Positions 34,085 to 42,019 are shown, counted from the stretch's first letter. The stretch: DNA of 64,000 nt from Jannaschia pagri (GCF_019655435.1 NZ_BPFH01000001.1:310001-374000), one strand, 5' to 3'. The notes: generated from the sequence alone by a model not told the origin. Made by a program: numbers and translations.

Positions 34085-34336
34085 ATGAAAAAGTACGTTG
34101 TAAAAAGTGTTTCCGTGATTGGCATCGGGCAATGGAAGTATGAGTATAAGAATATCCCTGATGCGATAGCTGGTGTTCACGGTCTGTATGACGACGTGTT
34201 GGCGGGGCACCCACGAATGGACTTCATCGAAGTCATGGTTGAGTTCACCGGCGGAGCATTTGAACGCTGCTGCTACGAGACCGAGGAACGCGTGATCTGG
34301 TGGCTGAGCCGCTTCGAAGACGTGGTCGAGATCTAG
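34085..34336 (+). CDS. hypothetical protein
   Basis: 83 aa: VVKSVSVIGIGQWKYEYKNI, then a helical stretch and a Cys pair (ERCCYETEERVIWWLSRF). No membrane segment or family recognised. It lies just upstream of the DUF3768 gene on the same strand, between the H-NS gene and leader copy B. The DNA before the ATG is A+T-rich with a TATATT box about 37 bp upstream and no good ribosome site. Confidence 0.5.
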   Translation: MKKYVVKSVSVIGIGQWKYEYKNIPDAIAGVHGLYDDVLAGHPRMDFIEVMVEFTGGAFERCCYETEERVIWWLSRFEDVVEI

Positions 34337-34351
34337 GTCAGTAGGCGTCCT

Positions 34352-34409
34352 CGCCCGTGCTACGATGCGTCCGAATGGTCGGGCGTGTCGGAACACGGGA
34401 GAGGACATG
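34352..34409 (+). repeat. leader repeat, copy B (DUF3768 leader)
   Basis: Ungapped partner of 26101-26158 (45 of 58 identical). It contains an extended -10 TG-C-TACGAT (34358-34366), a hairpin CGTCCGA-ATGG-TCGGGCG (34368-34385), a GGGAGAGG ribosome site and the ATG of the DUF3768 gene. Confidence 0.7.
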
Positions 34410-34754
34410 TCCCAACAAGAAACGACGATCATTCGCAGTCACAACGACCGCTTTCGCACAGGTGATCAGATGATCCCAGGCACGGTGGTGATGACACAGG
34501 GTCTGGTGGCTCATCTGCAGGCCACCGACATCGAACAACGAGACGTCGTGCGTATCGTGCAAGAGTACGATGACTTCACGGCTGACAACGATCCCTATGG
34601 GCAGCATGACTTTGGAGTCTTTGAGCTGTCAGGGGAACGGTGCTTCTGGAAGCTCGATCTGTACGACAATGACAAACAATACTTCACGCCAGATCCCACC
34701 AATCCAACTGTCACGCACCGAGTGCTGACGATCATGTTGGCTAGCGATTACTGA
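34407..34754 (+). CDS. DUF3768 family protein
   Basis: 115 aa with the family pattern: RSHNDRFRTG near the start, VVMTQGLVAHLQA, VQEYDDFTADNDPYGQHDFG in the centre and TVTHRVLTIMLASDY at the end. DUF3768 genes are common on plasmids and integrative elements of alphaproteobacteria; function unknown. The start is fixed by GGGAGAGG. A strong terminator follows at once, so it is a single-gene transcript from the leader repeat. Confidence 0.85.
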   Translation: MSQQETTIIRSHNDRFRTGDQMIPGTVVMTQGLVAHLQATDIEQRDVVRIVQEYDDFTADNDPYGQHDFGVFELSGERCFWKLDLYDNDKQYFTPDPTNPTVTHRVLTIMLASDY

Positions 34755-34757
34755 TTT

Positions 34758-34792
34758 GAGGCCCTGCCGTCGGCAGGGCCTCTTCCTTTTTT
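34758..34792 (+). terminator. strong intrinsic terminator
   Basis: GAGGCCCTGCC and GGCAGGGCCTC form an 11-bp perfect stem with a 3-nt loop, followed by TTCCTTTTTT. It separates DUF3768 from the convergent recombinase gene. Confidence 0.9.
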
Positions 34793-35366
34793 ATGAAGTC
34801 GCCCGCTTCAACGTCCGATACACAGTCGCCCGCGACACCGCGAACACCTCCGCTAGATCACCAATCGTATATTCACCTGTGCCGTGCATCCGCAGGAGTT
34901 CGGTCTGCTGCTTGGCCGACATTTTTGGTTTCTTGCCACGCAGCTTGCCCTTGGCCCGAGCGATGGCCAGACCTTCGCGTGTTCGCAGTCTGATGAGGTC
35001 GGCCTCAAACTCGGCAAAGGTGGCCATGATGTTGAAGAACATCTTTCCCATCGGGTCGGTTGGATCATAAACCGTCTGTCCGAGTGCCAAGTTCACCTTC
35101 TTGCCAATCAGCTCTTCAGCAATGGCGCGAGCATCCGGAATCGACCTTGCGAGACGATCCATCTTCGACACCACGAAGGTATCACCCTCACGCACAGCGG
35201 CCAGCGCCTGGTCGAGGCCTGGCCGGTTGCGGTTGGTGCCAGTCATGCCGTGGTCGGTGTAGATGCGATCCGGTTCGACGCCGAGCGCAACCAAGGCATC
35301 TCGCTGCACCGTCAGATCTTGTTTGTCTGTTGAACAGCGCGCGTAGCCAATTTTGGTGGATTTCAT
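34791..35366 (-). CDS. serine recombinase, resolvase/invertase family
   Basis: 191 aa. The catalytic domain begins IGYARCSTDKQDLTVQRDAL with the nucleophile Ser12, and has DRIYTDHGMTGTNRNRPG, VVSKMDRLARSIPDAR and FFNIMATFAEFEADLIRLRTREGL. A C-terminal HTH (GEYTIGDLAEVFAVSRATVYRTL) binds the target site. Size and layout are those of Tn3-type resolvases and Hin-type invertases. Three copies of a 16-bp motif lie just upstream and look like its own res site. It may resolve multimers of the element. Confidence 0.93.
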   Translation of the reverse strand: MKSTKIGYARCSTDKQDLTVQRDALVALGVEPDRIYTDHGMTGTNRNRPGLDQALAAVREGDTFVVSKMDRLARSIPDARAIAEELIGKKVNLALGQTVYDPTDPMGKMFFNIMATFAEFEADLIRLRTREGLAIARAKGKLRGKKPKMSAKQQTELLRMHGTGEYTIGDLAEVFAVSRATVYRTLKRATS

Positions 35367-35369
35367 ACC

Positions 35370-35493
35370 GGAAGTGTACGTTAGAGGGGCGTCTACTGCA
35401 AATCAAATAGAAACAGTCTAACGAGACACTTCCGAGCCAACAAATGTAGGTGACAGCTTCGCGGTAGGGAAGTGTCCGTTAGACGATCGTCTA
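35370..35493. repeat. res-like recombination site
   Basis: Three copies of GGAAGTGTnCGTTAGA: 35370-35385 (plus), 35417-35433 (inverted, one extra base) and 35468-35483 (plus). Copies 1 and 3 run into TAGA-nnnn-CGTCTA; in copy 3 this is a perfect 14-bp palindrome (35480-35493). The array starts 4 bp before the recombinase gene, the usual place for a resolution site that also serves as operator. Confidence 0.65.
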
Positions 35494-35919
35494 TCGTACA
35501 CAAGTTACGGGATTTTCCAGAGCAGAGGCGAAGACGTCTGCCTCCTTCAAAGAGAAACATGTTCTCTCACAGCTACTGCGCCAGCGCACTTAGTTGAAAC
35601 GGAGACGATAGGCCTACACTTGCGCTCAACCTGTGTACGCCAGTCAAAACCTGCGACTTCCCCCCATCACGAGACGCCTTGCTGCAAACTCTTTCTCGAG
35701 CGAGACTTACTGACGCCGTTCATCATGTTGACCTGAACAGACTTACAGTGTTCGGTAAATCTGTGACGATTAAATGCGCAACTGAAGAGTAGGCGATTTC
35801 ACTGCCGGTAGGACGGGGAGTAAATAGATTCAATAAATTCCCTTAGAAGCAGACATCAAGGAGAACCTATCCGCAACATTGAATTGTTCGCGACATAGTT
35901 CTCAAAGAGAGTATCACCT
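35494..35919. other. intergenic stretch
   Basis: About 425 bp of A+T-richer DNA without a supported gene between the res-like site and the MerR-fusion gene. It should carry the promoter of the latter. Confidence 0.45.
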
Positions 35920-37554
35920 GTGAATGCAAAGAGTAATTCAGATCCTGAAGCCTTCAAAACAATCGCTGAAGTATCAAAGCTGTTGGATGTGCCAAGCCAC
36001 GTACTACGGTTTTGGCAGTCCAGACTCCCTCAAATAACGTCAGTCAAAGGTAAAGGGGGTCGGTATTACTACCGACCTAAAGATGTAGCGCTACTACGGG
36101 AAGTGAAAACACTTCTTCATGATGAAGGCCTTACCATTAGAAGAGCTAAGGAAATCCTACACGATAGATCGAAGGAACCACCAGCACAAGTCGATACAGA
36201 AACTCTGTCGGATCTCACAGCTGATGGTTTCATCCTCGATCTTGATGATCCTCTTGTAAGGCTAATACGTGTGAACGACAAGTCGAACACCACTACCGAG
36301 ATCGATTTACATAGCTCCGATTTCTTGAAGCAGCTCGCGTCGGCGCGCCTGCAGGCAGTCGGCGGGGAAGACCGCATTCTCAACGTCACAGTACTAATTC
36401 CCGCCAATCAGATCAGGCCAATCCGTTTCTCGGCTACGACAAATGATATCGCACATGCAAGATCGCTAGCATTCCAGAAACTTGATGGCATGACACCGTA
36501 TCGTCTAGACGAAATAGAAGTCTCTGTGCATCGCGATCTGCAATTAAACGAAGTATTTGTTGCCGCCGTGGCCAAGGAAACGCTTCAAGAAGCCTTTGAT
36601 TTTTGCATAAACAACAAGTTCGCACCCATACAATTTGCTAGCAAGCGTCTTGGACAAGACTACCCATACCATGCAGAATTTAGTTCTGAGAGTATTTCCA
36701 GGCCACAAGTTACAGCGCCGACCGACTACGATACAGAAACGAGCACCAGTCCAGACACCCGCCAAAAATCTGAGCGACCGAAGGAAGCAGAAACAGCCCG
36801 CGTCAAGGTCAAACAAGCCCTTGAGGTGCAAGGACGAAAGCTTCTATGCGCAGAGGAGGGCATTCTAGGGTTCAATTCGGCAGGGCTGGCAACTGCAAAG
36901 GAGAGCTTGAGGGAAGAGATCGGAAGCGATGGAGCAATGGTTCTAGCTGCTTTGCGAAGCCAATTAGCACAGCTTCAGAAAGAAGCAGTGAAGCGCCAAT
37001 TACCAGAAGAACTCCTTTCACGCCTGACGTCCTACTCCGTGCCTCTAAACTACGAGACGCCTGCCCTCATCTTGCTCGACGGTCCTATGGCCTTTCTAAA
37101 GGGAGGGCTTAACGATCCCTACACGACTGACGCGTTGGACGGCGGCTTCATAGGCGGCTGGCAAAAGCTCTGTGATCTGCATGATCAATTTGCTAGTTGC
37201 TTCAATACAACCGGTGTTGAAACGGATTCAGAACTAGATCTGGCCGAAGACTTCGATATCGACGAGGCACGCGACCTTACAGAGCAAGTACTTGATTCCG
37301 TCGGAGGCCCCAGCGTTTCGGAAGAACTTGTCATTGTTCTCCAAGCCACGAGAGACGCTATCGAGAAAGCATCTGAAGGGGCAATTCAGCGAAAAGGTAT
37401 AGTCCGTCGTGCACTAACCTTAATTGGTTCAATCGCAGCTTTCGCCGCTACTGGTACAGCCCTGCACTCCTGGTCTGTGTCGGTTGAAGGGCGCATCATA
37501 ATCGAGAGACTACTGCCGCTCGTTGAGCGGTTTTCCGCTCTGTTTGCATCTTAA
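35920..37554 (+). CDS. MerR-type HTH fused to PilM/GspL-like and membrane regions
   Basis: 544 aa, GTG start. Residues 12-85 are a MerR winged helix ([38 protein letters not shown]) close to a core MerR regulator of Rhodobacteraceae. Residues about 150-245 ([47 protein letters not shown]) resemble the PilM/GspL-like part of a Rhodobacterales hypothetical protein. A disordered linker, a helical region and a hydrophobic segment near residue 495 ([17 protein letters not shown]) follow. Codon use is A+T-richer than in the core genome. The architecture is not one I know; function is unclear. Confidence 0.68.
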   Translation: MNAKSNSDPEAFKTIAEVSKLLDVPSHVLRFWQSRLPQITSVKGKGGRYYYRPKDVALLREVKTLLHDEGLTIRRAKEILHDRSKEPPAQVDTETLSDLTADGFILDLDDPLVRLIRVNDKSNTTTEIDLHSSDFLKQLASARLQAVGGEDRILNVTVLIPANQIRPIRFSATTNDIAHARSLAFQKLDGMTPYRLDEIEVSVHRDLQLNEVFVAAVAKETLQEAFDFCINNKFAPIQFASKRLGQDYPYHAEFSSESISRPQVTAPTDYDTETSTSPDTRQKSERPKEAETARVKVKQALEVQGRKLLCAEEGILGFNSAGLATAKESLREEIGSDGAMVLAALRSQLAQLQKEAVKRQLPEELLSRLTSYSVPLNYETPALILLDGPMAFLKGGLNDPYTTDALDGGFIGGWQKLCDLHDQFASCFNTTGVETDSELDLAEDFDIDEARDLTEQVLDSVGGPSVSEELVIVLQATRDAIEKASEGAIQRKGIVRRALTLIGSIAAFAATGTALHSWSVSVEGRIIIERLLPLVERFSALFAS

Positions 37555-38301
37555 ACTGATGATACACACAAAACAACTGATGAATATCATCAACTTAATT
37601 GCCGACCGGAATACAATCTTGTAAATAGAGGATTTTTCTAGAGCTTATCAAACATCCAGCGTGACATCCGAGCGGTTTGACGACGATGCAGGTCATGGTC
37701 ATTACGTTGCTTGAGAAACTACTATTCTCTAAGTACTACTCTTTAATATCGTTGGCCATGAGATCATCTGTTAAGCGAGACAGCAGCAATGCAAGAATGA
37801 GGCTGGCCCTCTTCTGTATGCAAAATGATGCACTGGTTCTGATTGTAGAATGTCTGCGGCTCGAACTATTGACTTTCTGACATTCAATCACCGAATATTG
37901 ACGGACTGAGCTAGCGCCGCATCACGAAAAGAGATCTTTTAAGAATAATATGTTTTCAAAAAGCAAAAGAAAGCCCCGAAAGAACAATTGCATTGTTTCG
38001 GAATCCTACTCCAGACCGCCACAAGAAAACTATTCCGACTAGCGAGCGGTCAAGAGAATAGAAAGCAAAGTAAGCCTAAACCAACAGCACCCATACAAAT
38101 CGGCAGTCAGAAGGACGCTGACAAGAGGCTTCCGCTTTCAAGAGCATGTATGCCTTGAACCTAGAAATCCTCGAGACAGGCGCGACGCGTCGACGACCCC
38201 GAAGATGCGTCAGGGCTGATTCCAACAACCAAATGAAACCGAACCGGAGCCTAGAAAGAGCCTAAGACGATCTAAAGCAACGGCTAACATACTGTTTTCT
38301 A
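37555..38301. other. A+T-rich right end of element 1
   Basis: About 750 bp with no supported gene. A 67-codon frame at 37677-37880 has no ribosome site and odd composition. The end next to the att repeat should contain integrase arm sites, but none could be defined by eye. Confidence 0.45.
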
Positions 38302-38348
38302 TGGTACCACCTCCCCGGCTCGAACGGGGGACCTCCTGATCCACAATC
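38302..38348 (-). repeat. right att of element 1 / left att of prophage
   Basis: Second exact copy of the 47-bp tRNA-His(GUG) 3' fragment (see 14957-15003). Again no 5' half of the tRNA lies next to it, so this is an internal junction between two elements sharing one attachment site. A perfect 12-bp palindrome, GAATTGCAATTC, follows at 38351-38362. Confidence 0.85.
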
Positions 38349-38487
38349 GCGAATTGCAATTCAGGAAGCATCATAAAAACAGATGTTTAGCCGAAAGGTT
38401 TGTAACGGGACGGTGGTAAAAAACCGTATCTCGCCTGCTTTCTTGCGGGCGGGGTGCATCCCGAAGTTACAACCGTGAGGCCAGCAA

Positions 38488-39027
38488 ATGAGCGATTTCG
38501 ATCTGAGCAATCCCGACAAGGTGCCGTTGGGGGGAAAACTAACCCCGCAACAATTCATCGACATGGCCAAGGCGCACCGCGCGGCGGACCAATTGGCGAG
38601 CGGGCACTTTGAGCGGAGAGATGGGCAGGCGTGTTCCGTGGGGTGCTTCAACTATGACCTAGGGCAGACACCTGGTGATTTCGAAGCATTGTCTGAATCA
38701 ACTGGATACCCCGAATGGGCGCACCGCTTTCAGGAAGCTGTTTTCGAAGGTCTACCGGACGGCGACCGGCAAGACTGGCATGTTCAGTTTGCGGAGCGCG
38801 CGGCGGCGGTGTCCGACTGGGGCGCTTTTTACCATCGGCTTATGATCGCTATCCTAAAAGTAGCCATCCCCTACGATACATCGGGATGCGTGAAGCGCGT
38901 AATATCCCTGCATAAGCGTGCCCCGGACGTTTCCCGAGAAGAGTGGGCCGCCGCACGGGCCGCCGCAGGGGCCGCCGCACGGCGCGCTTTCCGCGATGCG
39001 TTTCTTGAGCCGGAGGTTGGGAAATGA
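38488..39027 (+). CDS. phage early protein, unknown function
   Basis: 179 aa. It contains QACSVGCFNYDLG, then GYPEWAHRFQEAVFEGLPDGD, a pattern I recall from hypothetical proteins of tailed phages (Cys pair followed by a GIPxxLxxLEDxIFEGLP-like block). The C-terminus is Ala/Arg rich (AAARAAAGAAARRAFRDAF). GTGAGG lies upstream as ribosome site. It is the first prophage gene after att, and the next gene overlaps its stop (ATGA). Confidence 0.68.
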   Translation: MSDFDLSNPDKVPLGGKLTPQQFIDMAKAHRAADQLASGHFERRDGQACSVGCFNYDLGQTPGDFEALSESTGYPEWAHRFQEAVFEGLPDGDRQDWHVQFAERAAAVSDWGAFYHRLMIAILKVAIPYDTSGCVKRVISLHKRAPDVSREEWAAARAAAGAAARRAFRDAFLEPEVGK

Positions 39028-39251
39028 ACACCAACCAACTCCCCACCGCACCCTCCCTACTGCCCCACCAGACGCCCGCAGGACGCCGCCGGATGAAGTC
39101 CGCCGTGGCCGACAAGCTGGCCGCTGAGAAGGCGCTTATGGACCGCCTGACACGGCCTGACCTGCACGCTCGGACGATGCTGTCGATTGCGGATCTGTGT
39201 TCCGCCACACCCGCCGCGCCGGGTCACTCACAAGGTCAAGGACAGGCATGA
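39024..39251 (+). CDS. small phage early protein
   Basis: 75 aa, start overlapping the previous stop by 4 bp (ATGA). Pro-rich start, then a basic helical stretch (RRRMKSAVADKLAAEKALMD). No family. Its own stop overlaps the ATG at 39248 of the second methyltransferase frame, and the first-frame ATG is 5 bp further on. Confidence 0.5.
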   Translation: MNTNQLPTAPSLLPHQTPAGRRRMKSAVADKLAAEKALMDRLTRPDLHARTMLSIADLCSATPAAPGHSQGQGQA

Positions 39252-40708
39252 CATGGCATCACGTCCCCGGCACGGACTGTCCCTCTGCGCAGGCGGCGCT
39301 GGATTGGATATGGGCATCATGCTTGCCGAGCCGGGCTTCCACACCCGCGCCTACGTTGAATGGGACGAATACCCCAGGGACGTCCTCATCGCTGCCCAGC
39401 GGGCAGGATACTTGGCCCCTGCCCCCATCTGGGACGACCTCACAACCTTCGACGCCAGACCGCTTGCCGGAGCGATCGACACCGTACTTGCCGGATACCC
39501 ATGCCAGCCGTTCAGCGCGGCGGGCAAACGACGCGGGGCAAACGATCCCCGACACTTGTGGCCCCATGTCGCCAGAGTGTGCCGTGAGCTCGGGACAGGA
39601 CTCCGATGGATCATCCTCGAAAACGTCAGCGGCCACGTCACCCTCGGCGCAGAGACCGTGTTGCGAGAACTATGGGACATGGGTTTCACGCCTGCGGTTG
39701 GCCTCTTCACAGCGGCAGAAGCAGGCGCGCCGCATAAGCGAGAGCGTTGGTTCAGCGTGGCCTACCGCCAAGGCGATGACGGGCGGCGCGAATACGAATC
39801 GTGTCTTACGGGGTGCCGGCGGCCCGGATCTGCAAGAGGCGACAGAGAATTGGCCGACACCGATGGCCGGGACACCGGCCCAGAACGGGAACAGTGCGGC
39901 GGGGAACAGCGATTTCACACGGCGGGCCGAGACGTTGGCCAAGGCGATGATGTGGGGCACGCCAGTCGCGAACGACGACAACAAGTCGCCTCAAGCCCAT
40001 TTAGCCATGAAAGCCCGAATGAAGGGCGGGCCGCGGAACACGGTCACATCGTTGCAGGTGCAAGCCCGCATGTGGACCACACCGCAGGCCCACGACGTCA
40101 GCCCGAGGGGATCGGGGCAGATCCCGACAGCGGCGGCCGGCAATGCCTGCCTGGCGACCGATGCGCAGCAGTTTCCAACGCCAGCCAGTCGAGATCATCG
40201 GTCACCAAACACCACGCCCTTCAAAACGCGCGGGGGCGAGAACAAGGGCGAGCGGCTTCCGAATTTCATCGCCCATTCCTTCACCCACCCGGCCCCCAAG
40301 CCCACGACCTTTGGCAGATTGTCATTCGAGACGCGCCGGAACTTGCTCCGGCTCTTGGCCGAGGCGGGGTTTTTCAAGCGGCCAAAGCGCATTGGGCGGC
40401 CGTATTCGGAACCGACCCGTCGCAATCCGAGGGATGCAGCGCGGGCACACTGGCGCAGATACCGGAGTTACGAGCGGTGGGAACACCGCCGAAGGACGTG
40501 GATGGCGCGGCGGTTGAACGTGTTGTTCGTCGAATGGCTGATGGGCTGGCCGCCCGGTCACGCGCTTTGCGATTGCTCGGCAACGGCGTTTGCCCACTGG
40601 TCGCAGGCCATGCGTGGCGCACTCTGTCAGCAGCCCACGGCCTTAGCCGCTTGGATCTGGAAACCGCCGGTCCCGAAACCAGCGCCGAAGCAAGGGAGTC
40701 TGTTCTGA
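39248..40708 (+). CDS. overlapping second-frame ORF of the methyltransferase locus
   Basis: 486 codons in another frame, beginning at an ATG that overlaps the preceding stop (ATGA). The second half repeats Trp/Phe-x-T-P segments (NWPTPMAGTP, MWGTPVANDD, MWTTPQAHDV, QFPTPASRD) and ends LNVLFVEWLMGWPPGHALCD then ATAFAHWSQAMRGAL. I recall both patterns from phage DNA methylases. The same bases therefore give methylase-type motifs in two frames. This is either true dual coding, a programmed frameshift or an ancient frame exchange. Confidence 0.42.
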   Translation: MTWHHVPGTDCPSAQAALDWIWASCLPSRASTPAPTLNGTNTPGTSSSLPSGQDTWPLPPSGTTSQPSTPDRLPERSTPYLPDTHASRSARRANDAGQTIPDTCGPMSPECAVSSGQDSDGSSSKTSAATSPSAQRPCCENYGTWVSRLRLASSQRQKQARRISESVGSAWPTAKAMTGGANTNRVLRGAGGPDLQEATENWPTPMAGTPAQNGNSAAGNSDFTRRAETLAKAMMWGTPVANDDNKSPQAHLAMKARMKGGPRNTVTSLQVQARMWTTPQAHDVSPRGSGQIPTAAAGNACLATDAQQFPTPASRDHRSPNTTPFKTRGGENKGERLPNFIAHSFTHPAPKPTTFGRLSFETRRNLLRLLAEAGFFKRPKRIGRPYSEPTRRNPRDAARAHWRRYRSYERWEHRRRTWMARRLNVLFVEWLMGWPPGHALCDCSATAFAHWSQAMRGALCQQPTALAAWIWKPPVPKPAPKQGSLF

Positions 40709-40812
40709 GGTCGTTACAGGAAACGCACCTCAACCTGTTCGCCCGTGGTGGGCGGAACCCCGGCGGGCACACTTCGCGGATACAGCCCGCCGGGGCAACT
40801 GATTGGAGATGA
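39253..40812 (+). CDS. phage DNA (cytosine-5) methyltransferase
   Basis: 519 aa. Motif I LSLCAGGAGLDMG, motif IV GYPCQPFSAAGKRRG with catalytic Cys84, motif VI ILENVSGH (Glu123) and motif VIII HKRERWF are intact. A variable target-recognition region follows with repeated (V/L)-A/G-(D/H) segments (ELADTDGRD, DVGHASRER, HVDHTAGPR). The end has PPGPQAHDLWQIVI and motif X-like LRLLGNGVCPLVAGHAW. It probably methylates phage DNA against host restriction. The same DNA is open in the next frame for 486 codons. Confidence 0.88.
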   Translation: MASRPRHGLSLCAGGAGLDMGIMLAEPGFHTRAYVEWDEYPRDVLIAAQRAGYLAPAPIWDDLTTFDARPLAGAIDTVLAGYPCQPFSAAGKRRGANDPRHLWPHVARVCRELGTGLRWIILENVSGHVTLGAETVLRELWDMGFTPAVGLFTAAEAGAPHKRERWFSVAYRQGDDGRREYESCLTGCRRPGSARGDRELADTDGRDTGPEREQCGGEQRFHTAGRDVGQGDDVGHASRERRQQVASSPFSHESPNEGRAAEHGHIVAGASPHVDHTAGPRRQPEGIGADPDSGGRQCLPGDRCAAVSNASQSRSSVTKHHALQNARGREQGRAASEFHRPFLHPPGPQAHDLWQIVIRDAPELAPALGRGGVFQAAKAHWAAVFGTDPSQSEGCSAGTLAQIPELRAVGTPPKDVDGAAVERVVRRMADGLAARSRALRLLGNGVCPLVAGHAWRTLSAAHGLSRLDLETAGPETSAEARESVLRSLQETHLNLFARGGRNPGGHTSRIQPAGATDWR

Positions 40813-40814
40813 TG

Positions 40815-41084
40815 ATGCAGTTCAACTATCCCGAAGGGCGAAAGCCGCAACCAACCCCGGAGATTGAGGTCGGCAACGTCTACGCTAGCAAAAACACGCA
40901 TAAGACGAAGGCTTGGCTTGTCCTCAACATAACGGGAAACACCGTCCACCTTCTTGGCTTGGATAGCGAGGGTGAAGTTTCTTCGACGCAGTCTTACGGG
41001 ATGCATTCCTTTGAGCGCCGAACCCTGATCGGTCGCGTCAATCTTTCGAACATGGAGTTCGATATCGAGGCAACCAATGACTGA
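40815..41084 (+). CDS. phage hypothetical protein
   Basis: 89 aa from MQFNYPEGRK. GGAG lies seven bases upstream; two more ATGs directly precede it. The sequence alternates beta-prone segments (VGNVYASKNT, WLVLNITGNTVHLLGLDSEG, LIGRVNLSNMEF) like a small barrel. No family. Its stop overlaps the next gene by 8 bp. Confidence 0.55.
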   Translation: MQFNYPEGRKPQPTPEIEVGNVYASKNTHKTKAWLVLNITGNTVHLLGLDSEGEVSSTQSYGMHSFERRTLIGRVNLSNMEFDIEATND

Positions 41085-41463
41085 CATGCCGGAAACGATT
41101 TGCGCACGCTATTACCCGGCATCAGGGGTAGTCAACGCGCGTGTAGATAACAATTGGACGTTTGCGGCGCACGGATGCGTAGAAGCCAACTACCGCCGCG
41201 CCGACCTACCCTTAACCCGCGAGAAGATAGAGGCGATGGTGAGGCCGTTGGAGTGGCTGGAGCGCAGAAACAACGCCTTTGAGGCGGGCGACTACTCCAT
41301 TCACTGCAACGCTTCGCCATACGATGCGGACCAAATGTGGCGCGTGAAGTTCCACGGCAAGGTCGTATGCAAACAAATCAAGGGATCTGACCGAGCGATG
41401 GAATGGGCAGCAAAGCATCGCACCGCCCGCATTCTCCGCGCCCTTGGCATGGGGGATGGGTGA
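41077..41463 (+). CDS. phage hypothetical protein
   Basis: 128 aa. The N-terminus has ICARYYPASGVVNARVDNNW, then a helical part (REKIEAMVRPLEWLERRNNA) and MWRVKFHGKVVCKQIKGSD. No recognised family. It overlaps genes on both sides, as expected for a compact phage early operon. Confidence 0.55.
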   Translation: MTDMPETICARYYPASGVVNARVDNNWTFAAHGCVEANYRRADLPLTREKIEAMVRPLEWLERRNNAFEAGDYSIHCNASPYDADQMWRVKFHGKVVCKQIKGSDRAMEWAAKHRTARILRALGMGDG

Positions 41464-41768
41464 TGCGGGTCAGCTCCTTCGAGTACCTAGCCAAGTTGCA
41501 TCCTGATCGTCCCCCATACCCGAAACCGTTCGTCTGCGTGATTTGCCAGGAGAACCAAGATACCAAATGGCCAGGACCGGTGCAGCATTGGCCAATTCCA
41601 CCGATCTGCCACTATTGCGAAACGCTTTGGGGTGCGAAAGGTCTTGGTCCAAACGGGTCTCACAAAGACCGTCGCCTTGCGCGGCAGGTAAAAGCCTTGG
41701 CTTGCTCGATAGAACAAGCCGCTTGGCGTGCAGAGCATAAGAGAAAGGGTATCTTCAATGGCGCGTGA
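41463..41768 (+). CDS. phage zinc-finger-like protein
   Basis: 101 aa, start overlapping the previous stop (TGATG). Two Cys pairs, FVCVICQEN and ICHYCETLWG, are spaced like a small zinc finger, followed by a basic helical tail (HKDRRLARQVKALACS). It may bind DNA or RNA. The next gene starts 11 bp before its end. Confidence 0.6.
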   Translation: MRVSSFEYLAKLHPDRPPYPKPFVCVICQENQDTKWPGPVQHWPIPPICHYCETLWGAKGLGPNGSHKDRRLARQVKALACSIEQAAWRAEHKRKGIFNGA

Positions 41769-42018
41769 CTATGACAGTTCGCCGGTCAGTGACAGCCTTG
41801 GCCTACAAAACGTCATTGTGGGGCTGGCCGATGATCTGCAGCAAATGCGGACTGGCCAAATTAGCCCACAAGATGGAATGGCGCGCGCCGCTGTCGCCAA
41901 GCAGTTGTTTAACGGCGTTCGGATGTATTTGCAGGCCATCAAAACAATGGAGTCGATGGCAAAACCGGTTGGTGGTGAGCCTGACCTGTCTCTTATCGAC
42001 AGCGACAAAGAGACCTAA
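41758..42018 (+). CDS. phage hypothetical helical protein
   Basis: 86 aa from MARDYDSSPV; AGAAAGG about nine bases upstream. Helical and soluble (LQNVIVGLADDLQQMRTGQI, VAKQLFNGVRMYLQAIKTME). No family recognised. Confidence 0.5.
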   Translation: MARDYDSSPVSDSLGLQNVIVGLADDLQQMRTGQISPQDGMARAAVAKQLFNGVRMYLQAIKTMESMAKPVGGEPDLSLIDSDKET

Positions 42019-42019
42019 C

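Larger units (their letters stand above)
14957..38348. mobile_element. integrated element 1 (about 23.3 kb, tRNA-His site)
   Basis: Bounded by exact 47-bp direct repeats of the tRNA-His 3' end, with a tyrosine integrase 130 bp inside the left repeat. The left half is a plus-strand backbone with DNA-handling genes (HTH proteins, iteron-like cluster, antitoxins, ParE system, two HerA/VirD4-like ATPases, replication-relaxation protein, primase fragment). The right half is cargo: secreted proteins, an SMC-like ATPase, H-NS, DUF3768, serine recombinase and a MerR fusion. No relaxase of a known MOB family and no mating-pair genes are seen, so it is either mobilisable by others or uses an unrecognised route. 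Confidence 0.85.

Noticed and set aside
37677-37880. 67-codon frame at the right end of element 1
   Set aside because: No ribosome site, unusual composition and A+T-rich non-coding surroundings.
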